Of a DNA stretch of 64,000 nucleotides, positions 16,975-25,385 are shown piece after piece. Every line of letters begins with the position of its first letter. The first letter of the stretch is position 1. This DNA is from Planctomycetota bacterium (lineage in GTDB: Bacteria > Planctomycetota > UBA1135 > GCA-002686595). The notes under the pieces were generated by a model, which saw nothing but the letters and a program-made list of their open reading frames with translations, did no database searches and was not told the origin of the DNA. The stretch lies in the NCBI GenBank assembly GCA_021413885.1, contig JAIOPM010000057.1, forward strand, positions 62,001 through 126,000, read 5' to 3'. Position numbers and translations under genes: made by a program.

Positions 16975-17589
16975 GTGGTGATCGGCGTGCTCGGCGGCAT
17001 CGCGTCGGGCAAGTCGGCGGTCGCCGCGTTGCTCGCCGGGCCGCGCGGTCGCGTGATCGACGCGGATCGATTGGTCGACGAGGTCTACCACTCGCCGGAA
17101 TTCCAGGCGGAGCTGCGGCGCGAGTTCGGCGCGAACGCGATCGCCTCCGACGGCCGCGCGAACCGCGCGGCGATCGCGACAGCGATCTTCGCCGACGCGA
17201 CGAAGAGAACGTGGCTCGAAGGTCGCATCCATCCGGCGGTGCGCGCGCGGATCGCCGACGAGCTCGCGGCCGCCGAGCGCGAGCACGCGCCGCGAGTCGT
17301 GCTCGACGTACCCCTGCTCCTCGAGAACGCCGCAGCCCACGGCTTGGTCGAGCGTTGTGCTCGCCTGGTCTTCGTCGACTCGGCGCCCGAAGAACGCGAT
17401 CGCCGCGCGGTCGCCGCTCGCGGCTGGAAGCCCGGCGAAGTCGCGCGCCGCGAAGCCGCGCAGCTCCCGTTGAATGAGAAGCGACGCCGCGCCGACGCCG
17501 TCGTCCTGAACTTCGCCGGCCGCGACGAACTCGCGCGCGAAGTTGCCCGCGTCGAACGCGAGCTCGGACTCGCCTCCCCCACTCCTTAG
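16975..17589 (+). CDS. coaE: Dephospho-CoA kinase
   Basis: About 204 residues from the GTG at 16975 (GTG 16978 and TTG 16933 are alternatives; GGAG at 16970-16973 sits better for 16978). It catalyses the last step of coenzyme A synthesis, ATP-dependent phosphorylation of the 3'-hydroxyl of dephospho-CoA. Seen: P-loop GVLGGIASGKS at the very start, DADRLVDEVY, LEGRIHPAVR, VVLDVPLLLENAA and the LVFVDSAPEER core. The length matches the family from this start; the frame remains open upstream but with unconserved Pro/Arg-rich sequence. Probably co-transcribed with rho, 60 bases on. Confidence 0.93.
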   Translation: MVIGVLGGIASGKSAVAALLAGPRGRVIDADRLVDEVYHSPEFQAELRREFGANAIASDGRANRAAIATAIFADATKRTWLEGRIHPAVRARIADELAAAEREHAPRVVLDVPLLLENAAAHGLVERCARLVFVDSAPEERDRRAVAARGWKPGEVARREAAQLPLNEKRRRADAVVLNFAGRDELAREVARVERELGLASPTP

Positions 17590-17649
17590 AACCTCCCAAG
17601 CGAGGCCCGCGAACCGCGAGCCCGCCAAGAGCAACGAAAGATCGAATCG

Positions 17650-19137
17650 ATGTCTCAGTTCCAGAAGTCCTTCAAGCGTCGCCGCAACAAACACCGGATC
17701 CAACACGGGGGCGGCGGAGGCGGCGGCAGCAGCGGCGGAGGCGGTGCGTTCTTCGCGAAGAACCAAGAGCGTCCGTGGATCGACTTCACGAAGTTGCCGG
17801 CGGACCTCGCGCCGGAAGTGCTCGCCGAACTCGAAGGTGCGCTGCCCAAGCCGCGCGCGAAGGCGAAGCAGAAAGCGGTCGAATACGCGTGGCTCCAGAA
17901 GCTCAAGCTCGAGGAACTCCACGAGTACGCCGAAACCGAAGGCGTCGAAGGCATCAGCGGCAAGAAGCGCGAGGAGATCGTCTTCGAGGTCGCGGCGACG
18001 AAGTTGAAGGAAGGCACGCCGGTGATCGCCGAGGGTTGCATCGAGATCACGAAGGAGAACCACGGGTTCCTGCGCAACCCCGCGAACGCGTACCTGCCGA
18101 GCTCGGACGACGTGTTCGTGCCGGGCTCGATGATCAACGCCTTCAGCCTGCAGACCGGGATGACGTTGAAGGGCACGCTGCGTCCGCCGCTCGAGAGCGA
18201 ACGCTACGTCTGCCTCGCGCACCTCGAGCTGATCGACAAGAACGATCCCGAGGACGCGGCGGTGCGCTCGCCGTTCAAGGAACTCGTCCCGCTCTACCCC
18301 GAGCAACGCGTCATCCTCGAAGGCGGCCCCGACAATCCGCTCGAGATGCGCATCGTCGACTTGATCACGCCGGTCGGTCGCGGTCAGCGCGGCCTGATCG
18401 TCGCGCCGCCGCGAACCGGTAAGACGATCCTGTTGCAGATGCTCGCGCGCTCGATCGTCGCCAACGCGCCGGATGCGCACTTGATCGTCCTTCTGATCGA
18501 CGAGCGGCCCGAGGAAGTCACCGACTTCACGCGCATGTTGCCCGAGGGCAAGGCCGAGATCGTGTCGTCGACCTTCGACGAACCGGCGTGGCACCACATC
18601 CAAGTCGCCGAGATGGTGATGCGCAAAGCGCGCTGTCTCGTCGAAGCCGGCGAGGACGTCGTGATCCTGCTCGACTCGATCACGCGCCTCGCGCGCGCGT
18701 GCAACATCGAAGCGCCGTCGAACGGCAAGTTGCTGTCGGGCGGCATCGAAGCGAGCGCTCTGCAGATGCCGAAGAAGTTCTTCGGCTCCGCGCGCAAGAT
18801 CGAAGGCGGCGGCTCGTTGACGATCCTCGGCACCGCGCTGATCGAGACGGGCTCGAAGATGGACGAAGTGATCTTCGAGGAGTTCAAGGGCACGGGCAAC
18901 ATGGAGCTCGTCCTCGAACGCCGCCTCGCCGACCGCCGCATCTTCCCCGCAATCGACATCAATCGCTCCGGCACGCGCAAGGAAGAGCTGCTCTTCACCC
19001 CCGAAGAGATCCGCCGCGTCTGGATGCTGCGCAAGGTCCTGAACGAGATGGATCCCGTCGAGGCGATGGAGATGCTGATCCAGAAGATCCGCAAGACCCG
19101 CGTCAACGGCGAGTTCTTGCTCTCGATCGGATCGTGA
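17650..19137 (+). CDS. rho: Transcription termination factor Rho
   Basis: 495 residues. Hexameric RNA-dependent helicase that ends transcription. Basic N-terminus, then a glycine-rich tract (residues 20-34, mostly Gly and Ser), a helical Rho N-terminal part, the RNA-binding cold-shock-like region (ENHGFLRNPANAYLPSSDDV), and the ATPase core with P-loop APPRTGKT (252-259), VVILLDSITRLARA, GGSLTILGTALIETGSKMDE and GTGNMELVLERRLADRRIFP. The P-loop has RT where many proteobacterial Rho proteins have KA. The ATG at 17650 has only a weak purine stretch upstream. A hairpin follows the stop immediately. Confidence 0.97.
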   Translation: MSQFQKSFKRRRNKHRIQHGGGGGGGSSGGGGAFFAKNQERPWIDFTKLPADLAPEVLAELEGALPKPRAKAKQKAVEYAWLQKLKLEELHEYAETEGVEGISGKKREEIVFEVAATKLKEGTPVIAEGCIEITKENHGFLRNPANAYLPSSDDVFVPGSMINAFSLQTGMTLKGTLRPPLESERYVCLAHLELIDKNDPEDAAVRSPFKELVPLYPEQRVILEGGPDNPLEMRIVDLITPVGRGQRGLIVAPPRTGKTILLQMLARSIVANAPDAHLIVLLIDERPEEVTDFTRMLPEGKAEIVSSTFDEPAWHHIQVAEMVMRKARCLVEAGEDVVILLDSITRLARACNIEAPSNGKLLSGGIEASALQMPKKFFGSARKIEGGGSLTILGTALIETGSKMDEVIFEEFKGTGNMELVLERRLADRRIFPAIDINRSGTRKEELLFTPEEIRRVWMLRKVLNEMDPVEAMEMLIQKIRKTRVNGEFLLSIGS

Positions 19138-19138
19138 C

Positions 19139-19167
19139 GCGCCGCTAGACGGTGCAAGCAGCGGCGC
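19139..19167 (+). terminator. Hairpin directly after rho
   Basis: GCGCCGCT at 19139-19146 pairs with AGCGGCGC at 19160-19167, loop 13 bases, starting two bases past the rho stop. No U-tract follows, so it is at best a Rho-assisted terminator or a 3' stabilising structure. Confidence 0.35.
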
Positions 19168-19302
19168 CGCGCGAAATCGCAGCGACGTATCGAAAGAGCT
19201 CGAACCGTTCGAAGCGTGGAGAGCGTGTTACGCTCGGAAGTGCCGCTACGTTCGGAAGCACGGAACGCCGGCACTCGTCGCCGACCCCGCGAGGAAATTC
19301 CG

Positions 19303-20952
19303 ATGCCGCTCGTTCCGATCCGCCTCTACGTCGCCGCGCTCGCCATCGGCTTCTGCGCTTCGATCGCCGCAGCGCAACTGCGTGAGACCACGTTCGCCTC
19401 GCCGGTTCCGATCGGACCGAACGACCTGTTCGGTGTCGCGGTCTCCGTCGACCGTGATACGGCGATGATCGGCGCGTCGGACGTTCAAGGCGGCGCCGTG
19501 CCGAACAGCGGCGGCGTCTTCGTCTACGAGCGCACCGCAGGTGTTTGGCAGCACGTGCAGTCGCTCTGGGCCGCCGATGCGGTCCCCCTCCAACGCTTCG
19601 GCCAATCGGTTCACCTCGTCGGCGACGCGGCCGCCGTCGGCGCGATCGAGAGCTACACCACGCTCCCGCACAAGTCCGGCGCGGTCTACGTCTTCGATCG
19701 CACGCCGAGTGGTTGGCAACAAACGGCGAAGGTCACGCCGCCGAATCCGGCCGACGCCGACGGCTTCGGCAAGTGCGTCGTGCGCCTCGGCGACACGCTC
19801 TTCGTCACCACCGACGAACACAGCGTCGGGGGCTCCGGGAAGGGCAAGCTCTTCGTCTACGAACGCTCGGGCGGTGTTTGGAACCTCGTCGCTCAGTTCC
19901 AGAGCGGCAACCCGCAAATCGAATGGTTCGGGGCCTCGATGTCGGCGTCGGGGGACACGCTCTTCGTCGGCGCCCTCGGGTACCAGGTGCCCGGTCCGTT
20001 CGGCGGCAACTACATCGGACGCGTGCACATCTACGAACGCGTCGCCGGCGTCTGGCAACCGGCCGGACACCTCCTCGGCGACTCGACCTCCATCAACGAC
20101 TTCTTCGGCACGTCGGTCGCCGTCTCAGGAGACCGCGCGCTGATCGGAGCGCCCGGAGACTCGGCGACGTTCTCCCACCAATCGGTCTACGCCTACGAAC
20201 GCATCGGCGGCGTGTGGACCGAAGTGGCGCGGCTCGACTCGCCCGCGATGGGCAACTACATGGATCGATTCGGCTGGTCGGTGGCGCTGTCAGGCGACCA
20301 CGGCGTCGTCGGCGCGGCCGGTGACGGCGGCAACGGCAACGGTGCGGGGGCCGCGTATGCGATCGAGCGTTCGTCCGCCGGTTGGCAACTCACCCAGTGC
20401 CTGCGATCGAGTACGCCGCAGGCCTCTTGCATGTTCGGCTCTGCGACCGCCGTGTCGGGATCTTCGGTGTTCGTCGGCGCCCCGTACTACGACTCGCCGC
20501 AGAAGGATGCGGGTCTGGCGTTCGCATTCGAAGTCGGCGGCCCGGTGATGCCGTACTGCACGACGAGCCCGAACAGCGTCGGCAACGGAGCGATCATGGC
20601 GCACGCGGGTCCGACGAGCGTCGCGCAGAACGCCTTCGCGTTGCACGCCGCGCACGGACCTCCGGGCAGACCCGGGATCTTCTTCTGCGGTCAACAGTCC
20701 GCTCAAGTGCCGTTCGGCGAGGGCGTGCTCTGCATCGGCGCGCCGATCACGCGCATCGGTCCCGCGCTCTACTTCCAAACCGACGGAACGGTCGCGCGTC
20801 CGCTCGACTTGAGCCTCGTGTCGTCGAGCACCGGCACGCCCGCATTCGTGGCGGGCTCGACGTGGAACTTCCAGTTCTGGTATCGCGATCCCCTCGGCGG
20901 GCTGTCGCACTTCAACACCTCGGACGGACTGCGCGCGACGTTCGCGCCGTAG
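19303..20952 (+). CDS. Exported FG-GAP repeat protein with lineage C-terminal domain
   Basis: 549 residues. ATG 19303 is preceded by GAGGAAA and begins a signal peptide (RLYVAALAIGFCASIAAAQ). About six to seven FG-GAP-like beta-propeller repeats fill residues 30-410, each of the form RFGWSVALSGDHGVVGAAGD followed by AYAIERSSAGWQLTQ-type strands. From about residue 420 a separate C-terminal region (PYCTTSPNSVGNGAIM, GVLCIGAPITRIGPALYF, STWNFQFWYRDPLGG, FNTSDGLRATFAP) resembles the end of the protein at 7032-8642 and is typical of Planctomycetota exported proteins as I recall them. Probably extracellular; ligand unknown. Confidence 0.8.
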   Translation: MPLVPIRLYVAALAIGFCASIAAAQLRETTFASPVPIGPNDLFGVAVSVDRDTAMIGASDVQGGAVPNSGGVFVYERTAGVWQHVQSLWAADAVPLQRFGQSVHLVGDAAAVGAIESYTTLPHKSGAVYVFDRTPSGWQQTAKVTPPNPADADGFGKCVVRLGDTLFVTTDEHSVGGSGKGKLFVYERSGGVWNLVAQFQSGNPQIEWFGASMSASGDTLFVGALGYQVPGPFGGNYIGRVHIYERVAGVWQPAGHLLGDSTSINDFFGTSVAVSGDRALIGAPGDSATFSHQSVYAYERIGGVWTEVARLDSPAMGNYMDRFGWSVALSGDHGVVGAAGDGGNGNGAGAAYAIERSSAGWQLTQCLRSSTPQASCMFGSATAVSGSSVFVGAPYYDSPQKDAGLAFAFEVGGPVMPYCTTSPNSVGNGAIMAHAGPTSVAQNAFALHAAHGPPGRPGIFFCGQQSAQVPFGEGVLCIGAPITRIGPALYFQTDGTVARPLDLSLVSSSTGTPAFVAGSTWNFQFWYRDPLGGLSHFNTSDGLRATFAP

Positions 20953-20995
20953 CACGCTTGTTCGCGGCGCCCGAGCGACGCACGATGCGGCGAGC

Positions 20996-22219
20996 GTGCA
21001 CGTCCTCCTCGGCATCGAGACGTTCGGGTTGATCGGCGGCAGCGAGCGGTATGCACTCGCGCTCGCTGCCGAACTCGCCGAACGGCGCCACGAGGTCGCG
21101 GTGCTCTGCGCGAAACGCGAGAGCGGCGACGCGGCGACGCAGACGTTCGTCCACGCCGCGTTCGCCGACGACCGCGCGAGCGAAGCCGAGCTCGCGCCGC
21201 TGGTCGCCGACGTGCGCGCGTTCGCGCCGGACGTCGTGCTCCATCTCTCGGGTCGAGCGCGTGCGCCGTTCCGCGCGTTGCTCGGCGCGTCGACGCGGCT
21301 CGTGCGCTTCGTGCAGGATCACACGCTCTTCTGCCCGAGCCTGAACAAGCTCCACGCCGACGCTTCGCCGTGCACGCGACCGATGGGCTTCGAGTGCGTC
21401 AAGCGCTACTACACCGGCGGCGGCTGCTTCGGCTTCCGGCGCGAGCTGCATCGCAGCGCGTTCGACGGTTTGGGCGGCGTGCTCAAGCAACGCGGAGCTC
21501 TCGCCGACGCGCGGCGCGCTGCACGTTTGCTCGTGGCGTCGAACTACATGCGCCGAGAACTCGTCGCCGTCGGCTGCGAGCCCGAACGCGTCGACGTCGT
21601 CCCCTACTTCACGCGCTCGGCGAGCACGTCGCTCCCGCCGCACGAACCCGACCTCGCCACGCGCGACTTCGTCCTCGGCGCGCGCGAGCCGTTGCTCTTC
21701 ACGCCCGCGCGCCTCGCGTTGCCCGACAAGGGCGTCGACTTCCTGTTGACCGCGCTCGCCAAGTCGCGCGCGCCGTTCCGCGCGGTGATCGCGGGCTCCG
21801 GGCCGGCCGAGGAATGGTTGCGCGCGAAAGCGCGCGAGGAAGGCCTCGCCGAGCGTGTGCACTTCGCCGGTTGGCAATCCGCGGGCGCGATCGAGTGGCT
21901 CTACGCGCGCTCCGCCGTCGTCGCGTTCCCGTCGGTGTGGGACGAACCGTTCGGGCTCGTCGGCATCGAAGCGATGGCGCACGCGAAACCGGTGATCGCG
22001 TTCGACGTCGGCGGCGTGCGCGAGTGGTTGGTCGAGGGCGCAACCGGTTTCGCCGTCGCGCGGCGCGACACCGACGCGTTCGCACGAGCGCTCGAACGCG
22101 TGCTCGGCGACTCCGCTCTCTCGGCGCGGCTCGGTCGCGCGGCGCGCGAGCGCGTCGAGACCGAGTTCCGTCCCGCGCGTCACCTCGAACGCCTCGAAGC
22201 GGTGCTCGCGCGCGCGTAA
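20996..22219 (+). CDS. Glycosyltransferase family 4-type (GT-B)
   Basis: 407 residues from GTG 20996. GT-B fold glycosyltransferase. The N-terminal domain opens HVLLGIETFGLIGGSERYAL, and the C-terminal domain has LLFTPARLALPDKGVDFLL, VHFAGWQSAGAIEWLYARS and the nucleotide-sugar-binding E-x7-E segment in EPFGLVGIEAMAHAKPVIAF. An unusual Cys-containing stretch (PCTRPMGFECVKRYYTGGGC) lies at about 123-142. No signal peptide. Likely adds a sugar during surface-polysaccharide or glycolipid assembly; donor and acceptor cannot be read. Its 3' end converges on a GT2 gene 7 bases away. Confidence 0.9.
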   Translation: MHVLLGIETFGLIGGSERYALALAAELAERRHEVAVLCAKRESGDAATQTFVHAAFADDRASEAELAPLVADVRAFAPDVVLHLSGRARAPFRALLGASTRLVRFVQDHTLFCPSLNKLHADASPCTRPMGFECVKRYYTGGGCFGFRRELHRSAFDGLGGVLKQRGALADARRAARLLVASNYMRRELVAVGCEPERVDVVPYFTRSASTSLPPHEPDLATRDFVLGAREPLLFTPARLALPDKGVDFLLTALAKSRAPFRAVIAGSGPAEEWLRAKAREEGLAERVHFAGWQSAGAIEWLYARSAVVAFPSVWDEPFGLVGIEAMAHAKPVIAFDVGGVREWLVEGATGFAVARRDTDAFARALERVLGDSALSARLGRAARERVETEFRPARHLERLEAVLARA

Positions 22220-22226
22220 GCCTCGC

Positions 22227-23162
22227 TCAGTCGTCCGTCGCGACGCGGCGAACGAGAGCGTCGAGCGACTCGACAGGACGCGGCGCCGCGAGCGCACGCT
22301 CCGCGGCCGCCAAGGCGAGCGCGAGCCACTCCAAGCGCTCGCGATCCTCGTCGAGCCACGCCTCGACCGCTTCACGTTCGAGCGCGGCGACGTGCGCGAC
22401 GAGTTCGGCGGCGGTCGAGTGCTTCCACTGCAGCAGGTACGTGTTGCGTTCGAGCGCGGCGCGCACGAGCCGTTCGCTCGCGACGCGGCCGATCGTCGCG
22501 CGGTGGCGATGCTCGACCGCGGCGGCGACGACGAGGCGCGTACGCTTGCCGGCGCGCCACGCGCGGAGACCGAGATCGGCGTCCTCGAAGTAGAACGGCT
22601 CGAAGAGCGGGTCGAAGCCGCCGAGCTCCGCGAACTCGCGCTTGCGCATCAAGCACGCGCCGCCGACCGGGAACGCGACGTCGCAGTCGCGGCGCGGCGG
22701 ACGCGCGCGGCTCGTCAAGCAGGGTTGCTCGAGCCGCAGACGACCTTCGTCGTGGGTGAAGCGCACCCACGATTCGACGCGCCGTTCGTCGGCGCCGAGC
22801 AGCACGCGCGGGACGGCAGCGAAGACGTGCGCGTCGTCGAGCGCTTCGACCAACGGCGCGAGCGTGCCGACGCGGACGAGCACGTCGCTGTTCAACGCGA
22901 ACACGAGCTCGTGCCGCGCGCTCGCGACGCCGGCGGAAAGCGCGCGCGCGAAACCGCCGTTCTTCGTCTGCGCGACGAAGCGCACGCGCGAAAAACGCGG
23001 CGCGAGTTCGCGCGCCAGATCGCCCGTTCCCCCATCGTCGACGACGACGACTTCGTCGATCGCGCCGCGAGCGTTGAGCTCGAGCTGCAACGCGACGAGC
23101 GAGCGCGCGACCAGCTCCGGATCGCCGAACGCGGGCATGACGATCGAGACCGGCGTGCTCAT
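22227..23162 (-). CDS. Glycosyltransferase family 2
   Basis: 311 residues from ATG 23162, which overlaps the stop of the upstream glycosyltransferase gene (ATGA). GT-A fold: VSIVMPAFGDPELVARSLVA at the start, VVVVDDGGTGD, NGGFARALSAGVASARHELV, the metal-binding NSD in FALNSDVLVRVG, and the acceptor-side GGFDPLFEPFYFEDADLGLR, like rhamnosyltransferases. The C-terminal 70 residues are helical and Ala/Glu-rich. It probably acts on the same glycan as the coupled upstream enzyme. Confidence 0.9.
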   Translation of the reverse strand: MSTPVSIVMPAFGDPELVARSLVALQLELNARGAIDEVVVVDDGGTGDLARELAPRFSRVRFVAQTKNGGFARALSAGVASARHELVFALNSDVLVRVGTLAPLVEALDDAHVFAAVPRVLLGADERRVESWVRFTHDEGRLRLEQPCLTSRARPPRRDCDVAFPVGGACLMRKREFAELGGFDPLFEPFYFEDADLGLRAWRAGKRTRLVVAAAVEHRHRATIGRVASERLVRAALERNTYLLQWKHSTAAELVAHVAALEREAVEAWLDEDRERLEWLALALAAAERALAAPRPVESLDALVRRVATDD

Positions 23163-25300
23163 CGCGGCGCGCTCCCGTCCGCGGCGCGCCACGTTTCGAG
23201 CCGCGTGCCGAGTTCACCCTTGCCGAAGAGTCCGCCACGATCGCCGAGCGCGGCGCGCATTTCGCCGCGGCGCCAATCGAGTTCGCGGCGCAACTCCGCG
23301 AGCGCCGTGTGCGCGCTCGCGAGCGCTTCACGCGCGGCCGCGACTTCGCGTTCGACCTCGCCCGACTCCGCGGCGCCGGTTTCGCGCGCCAGGTCGCGCA
23401 GCAGACGTTCGAGCCACGCCGCGTGTTCGCCGAGCTTGCGGCGGTCCTCGGCGTTCGACTGCGCGAACTCTTCGGCGCGCGCGTGGGCGGCTTGGCAGAC
23501 GGACAACGCCGTTTGGATCCGCGCGAGCTCCGTCGCGACCGTTTCGGAATGCGTTTGGCGACGCACGAGTTCTTCTTCGGCCGCGGTCTTCGCCCCGATC
23601 AGCGCTTCACGTTCGGCGAGCAAGCGCGCGTGCTCGGCCTCGAAGCGTTTCGCGAGTTCGCGTTGCGACCGCGCGAGCCGCGCGACTTCCTCGCGCGCGT
23701 CCTTGCGCAACGCGAGCGAGCGAGCGAGCCACGCGCGTTCGCTGCGCGCATCGCGGGCTCGATCGAGGATCTCGCGCGCGGCGCCCGAGCGAATCGTCAC
23801 GGCGAAACAGCTCGCGCCTTCGACGCCGACGCGCACGCGAAAACGTTCGAGGCCGCGCGCGACGCGTTCGACGAGCGCGTCGAACGGCTCGCATTCGAGC
23901 TCCGTGTGCTCGGCGTGGAACGCAGCGAGGCTCGCGGGCGGCGGCGTGAGCTCGCGGCGCTCGGCGATCAAGCTCGCGTAGCGCGCCAGCGTCGCCGCCG
24001 CCTCGTCGGCGAGCGCACGCGGCGCGCTGACGCCCGCGACCAACTTCTCGAGCGGCGCGCGCTCGCGGATCCAGCCCTCGAGCACCGCGCGCCACGCATT
24101 CGCGTCGCCGGGCGGGAGCAAGAGGCCGTCGACGCCGTCGCGCACGCTCTCGTCGAGCGCGCCGACGCGCGACGCGAGCACCGGACGTCCGGCCGCGAAG
24201 GCTTCGTGGATCACGAGCGGCGCGTTCTCGTCCCAGATCGACGGCACGCAGAGCACGTCGAAGCTCCCGAACACGCGCGCGCGATCCGCCGCGTCGAACG
24301 CGCCGTTCCACGTCGCACCGACCGACTTCGCGCGCTCCATGAGTTGTTCGGTCCAACGCCGATCACTCGAGTCGCCCCAGATCGAAAGGCGCACGCGCGG
24401 CCCGAGACCTTCGAGCGCCGCGAGCAACACGTGCAGACCCTTGTGCTTGCTCGTGCCGCCGACGAAGCCGAGGCGCAGAGGCTGGTTGCGCTGCGCGAAC
24501 GGCCGCTCGACCGCGGCCAACGCCGCGACATCGACACCGAGCAGCTCGACCGCGACACGTTCGCGCGCGAGGCCCGCGCCGATCAGGCGTTCGCCGACGA
24601 AGCGGCTCGGCGTCAGCACGAGCTCGCACGCGCGCAGCGCCGCAAGCCTCCGCGCGTCGAGCGCGCGACGTTCCTCGAGCGCGGTCGCGCCGCGCCGACT
24701 CGAGAGCGGATCGCCGAGCGCACGCGCGAGCTGCTCCCGCGCGCCTCGTTCGAGATCCTCGGGAAAGACGCCGGCGTGGTAGTCGCCGAGGCCCTTCACG
24801 CGATTGAGCTGCGTCACCGCGAGGTCGCAACGCGTGCACGCGGCGGCGTCGCCGAGCTTGTCGCAACGCTCGAGATCCGGCCGCAACATCGTGATGCGAT
24901 GGCAGATCGCGAAGTAATCGTGCGCGGTGAAGATCACGGGCACGCCGAGCTTCTTCGCGGCCGCGAGGATCCCGAGCCCGAGCTTCGCGACGTGATGCAC
25001 GTGCACGACGTCGGGCCGCTCGCGATCGAGCCAGTCGCCGAACGCGCGCTCGACGCCCTCGACCTCGAGGTGATCGGCGGCGGAACGCGGCGGCTCGTTG
25101 CGCGTCAGCCAATGGATCGTGTAGCGGTCGCGCTCTTGCGCACGCAACGCGAGCTCCGGCCGCCGCGGATCGCGGCGCGGCACGAAGACGTGGACTTCGT
25201 GGCCCGAACGGGCGAACTCCCGCGCCAGGTCGGCGACGTGGTTCTCGACGCCGGTGCGTTCGAGCGGCGGGAATCCGTGCGCGACGAGCGCAATGCGCAT
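23159..25300 (-). CDS. GT4 glycosyltransferase fused to a long C-terminal coiled coil
   Basis: 713 residues. Residues 1 to about 420 are a GT-B glycosyltransferase: ALVAHGFPPLERTGVENHVA, DVVHVHHVAKLGLGILAAAK, FTAHDYFAICHRITMLRPDL, LGFVGGTSKHKGLHVLLAAL and the E-x7-E block in ENAPLVIHEAFAAGRPVLAS. A CDKLGDAAACTRCDL Cys cluster lies near 170-190. Residues about 480-700 are a charged Ala/Glu/Arg helix with coiled-coil character, ending GDRGGLFGKGELG. Start ATG 25300 lacks a clear ribosome site. Co-translated with the following GT2 gene. The coiled coil may organise an enzyme complex. Confidence 0.88.
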   Translation of the reverse strand: MRIALVAHGFPPLERTGVENHVADLAREFARSGHEVHVFVPRRDPRRPELALRAQERDRYTIHWLTRNEPPRSAADHLEVEGVERAFGDWLDRERPDVVHVHHVAKLGLGILAAAKKLGVPVIFTAHDYFAICHRITMLRPDLERCDKLGDAAACTRCDLAVTQLNRVKGLGDYHAGVFPEDLERGAREQLARALGDPLSSRRGATALEERRALDARRLAALRACELVLTPSRFVGERLIGAGLARERVAVELLGVDVAALAAVERPFAQRNQPLRLGFVGGTSKHKGLHVLLAALEGLGPRVRLSIWGDSSDRRWTEQLMERAKSVGATWNGAFDAADRARVFGSFDVLCVPSIWDENAPLVIHEAFAAGRPVLASRVGALDESVRDGVDGLLLPPGDANAWRAVLEGWIRERAPLEKLVAGVSAPRALADEAAATLARYASLIAERRELTPPPASLAAFHAEHTELECEPFDALVERVARGLERFRVRVGVEGASCFAVTIRSGAAREILDRARDARSERAWLARSLALRKDAREEVARLARSQRELAKRFEAEHARLLAEREALIGAKTAAEEELVRRQTHSETVATELARIQTALSVCQAAHARAEEFAQSNAEDRRKLGEHAAWLERLLRDLARETGAAESGEVEREVAAAREALASAHTALAELRRELDWRRGEMRAALGDRGGLFGKGELGTRLETWRAADGSAPR

Positions 25301-25385
25301 GGGGCAGAGTGTAAGAACCGCGCGAGCCGGGTTCGACATCGATCGACAGCTCCCGCGCATCGGCGTAGAACGAAGCGCGGTCGCC
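25301..25385. other. Short divergent intergenic region
   Basis: 85 bases between divergent starts (glycosyltransferase on minus, regulatory-like-domain protein on plus). It must hold both promoters; no boxes stand out. Confidence 0.35.
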
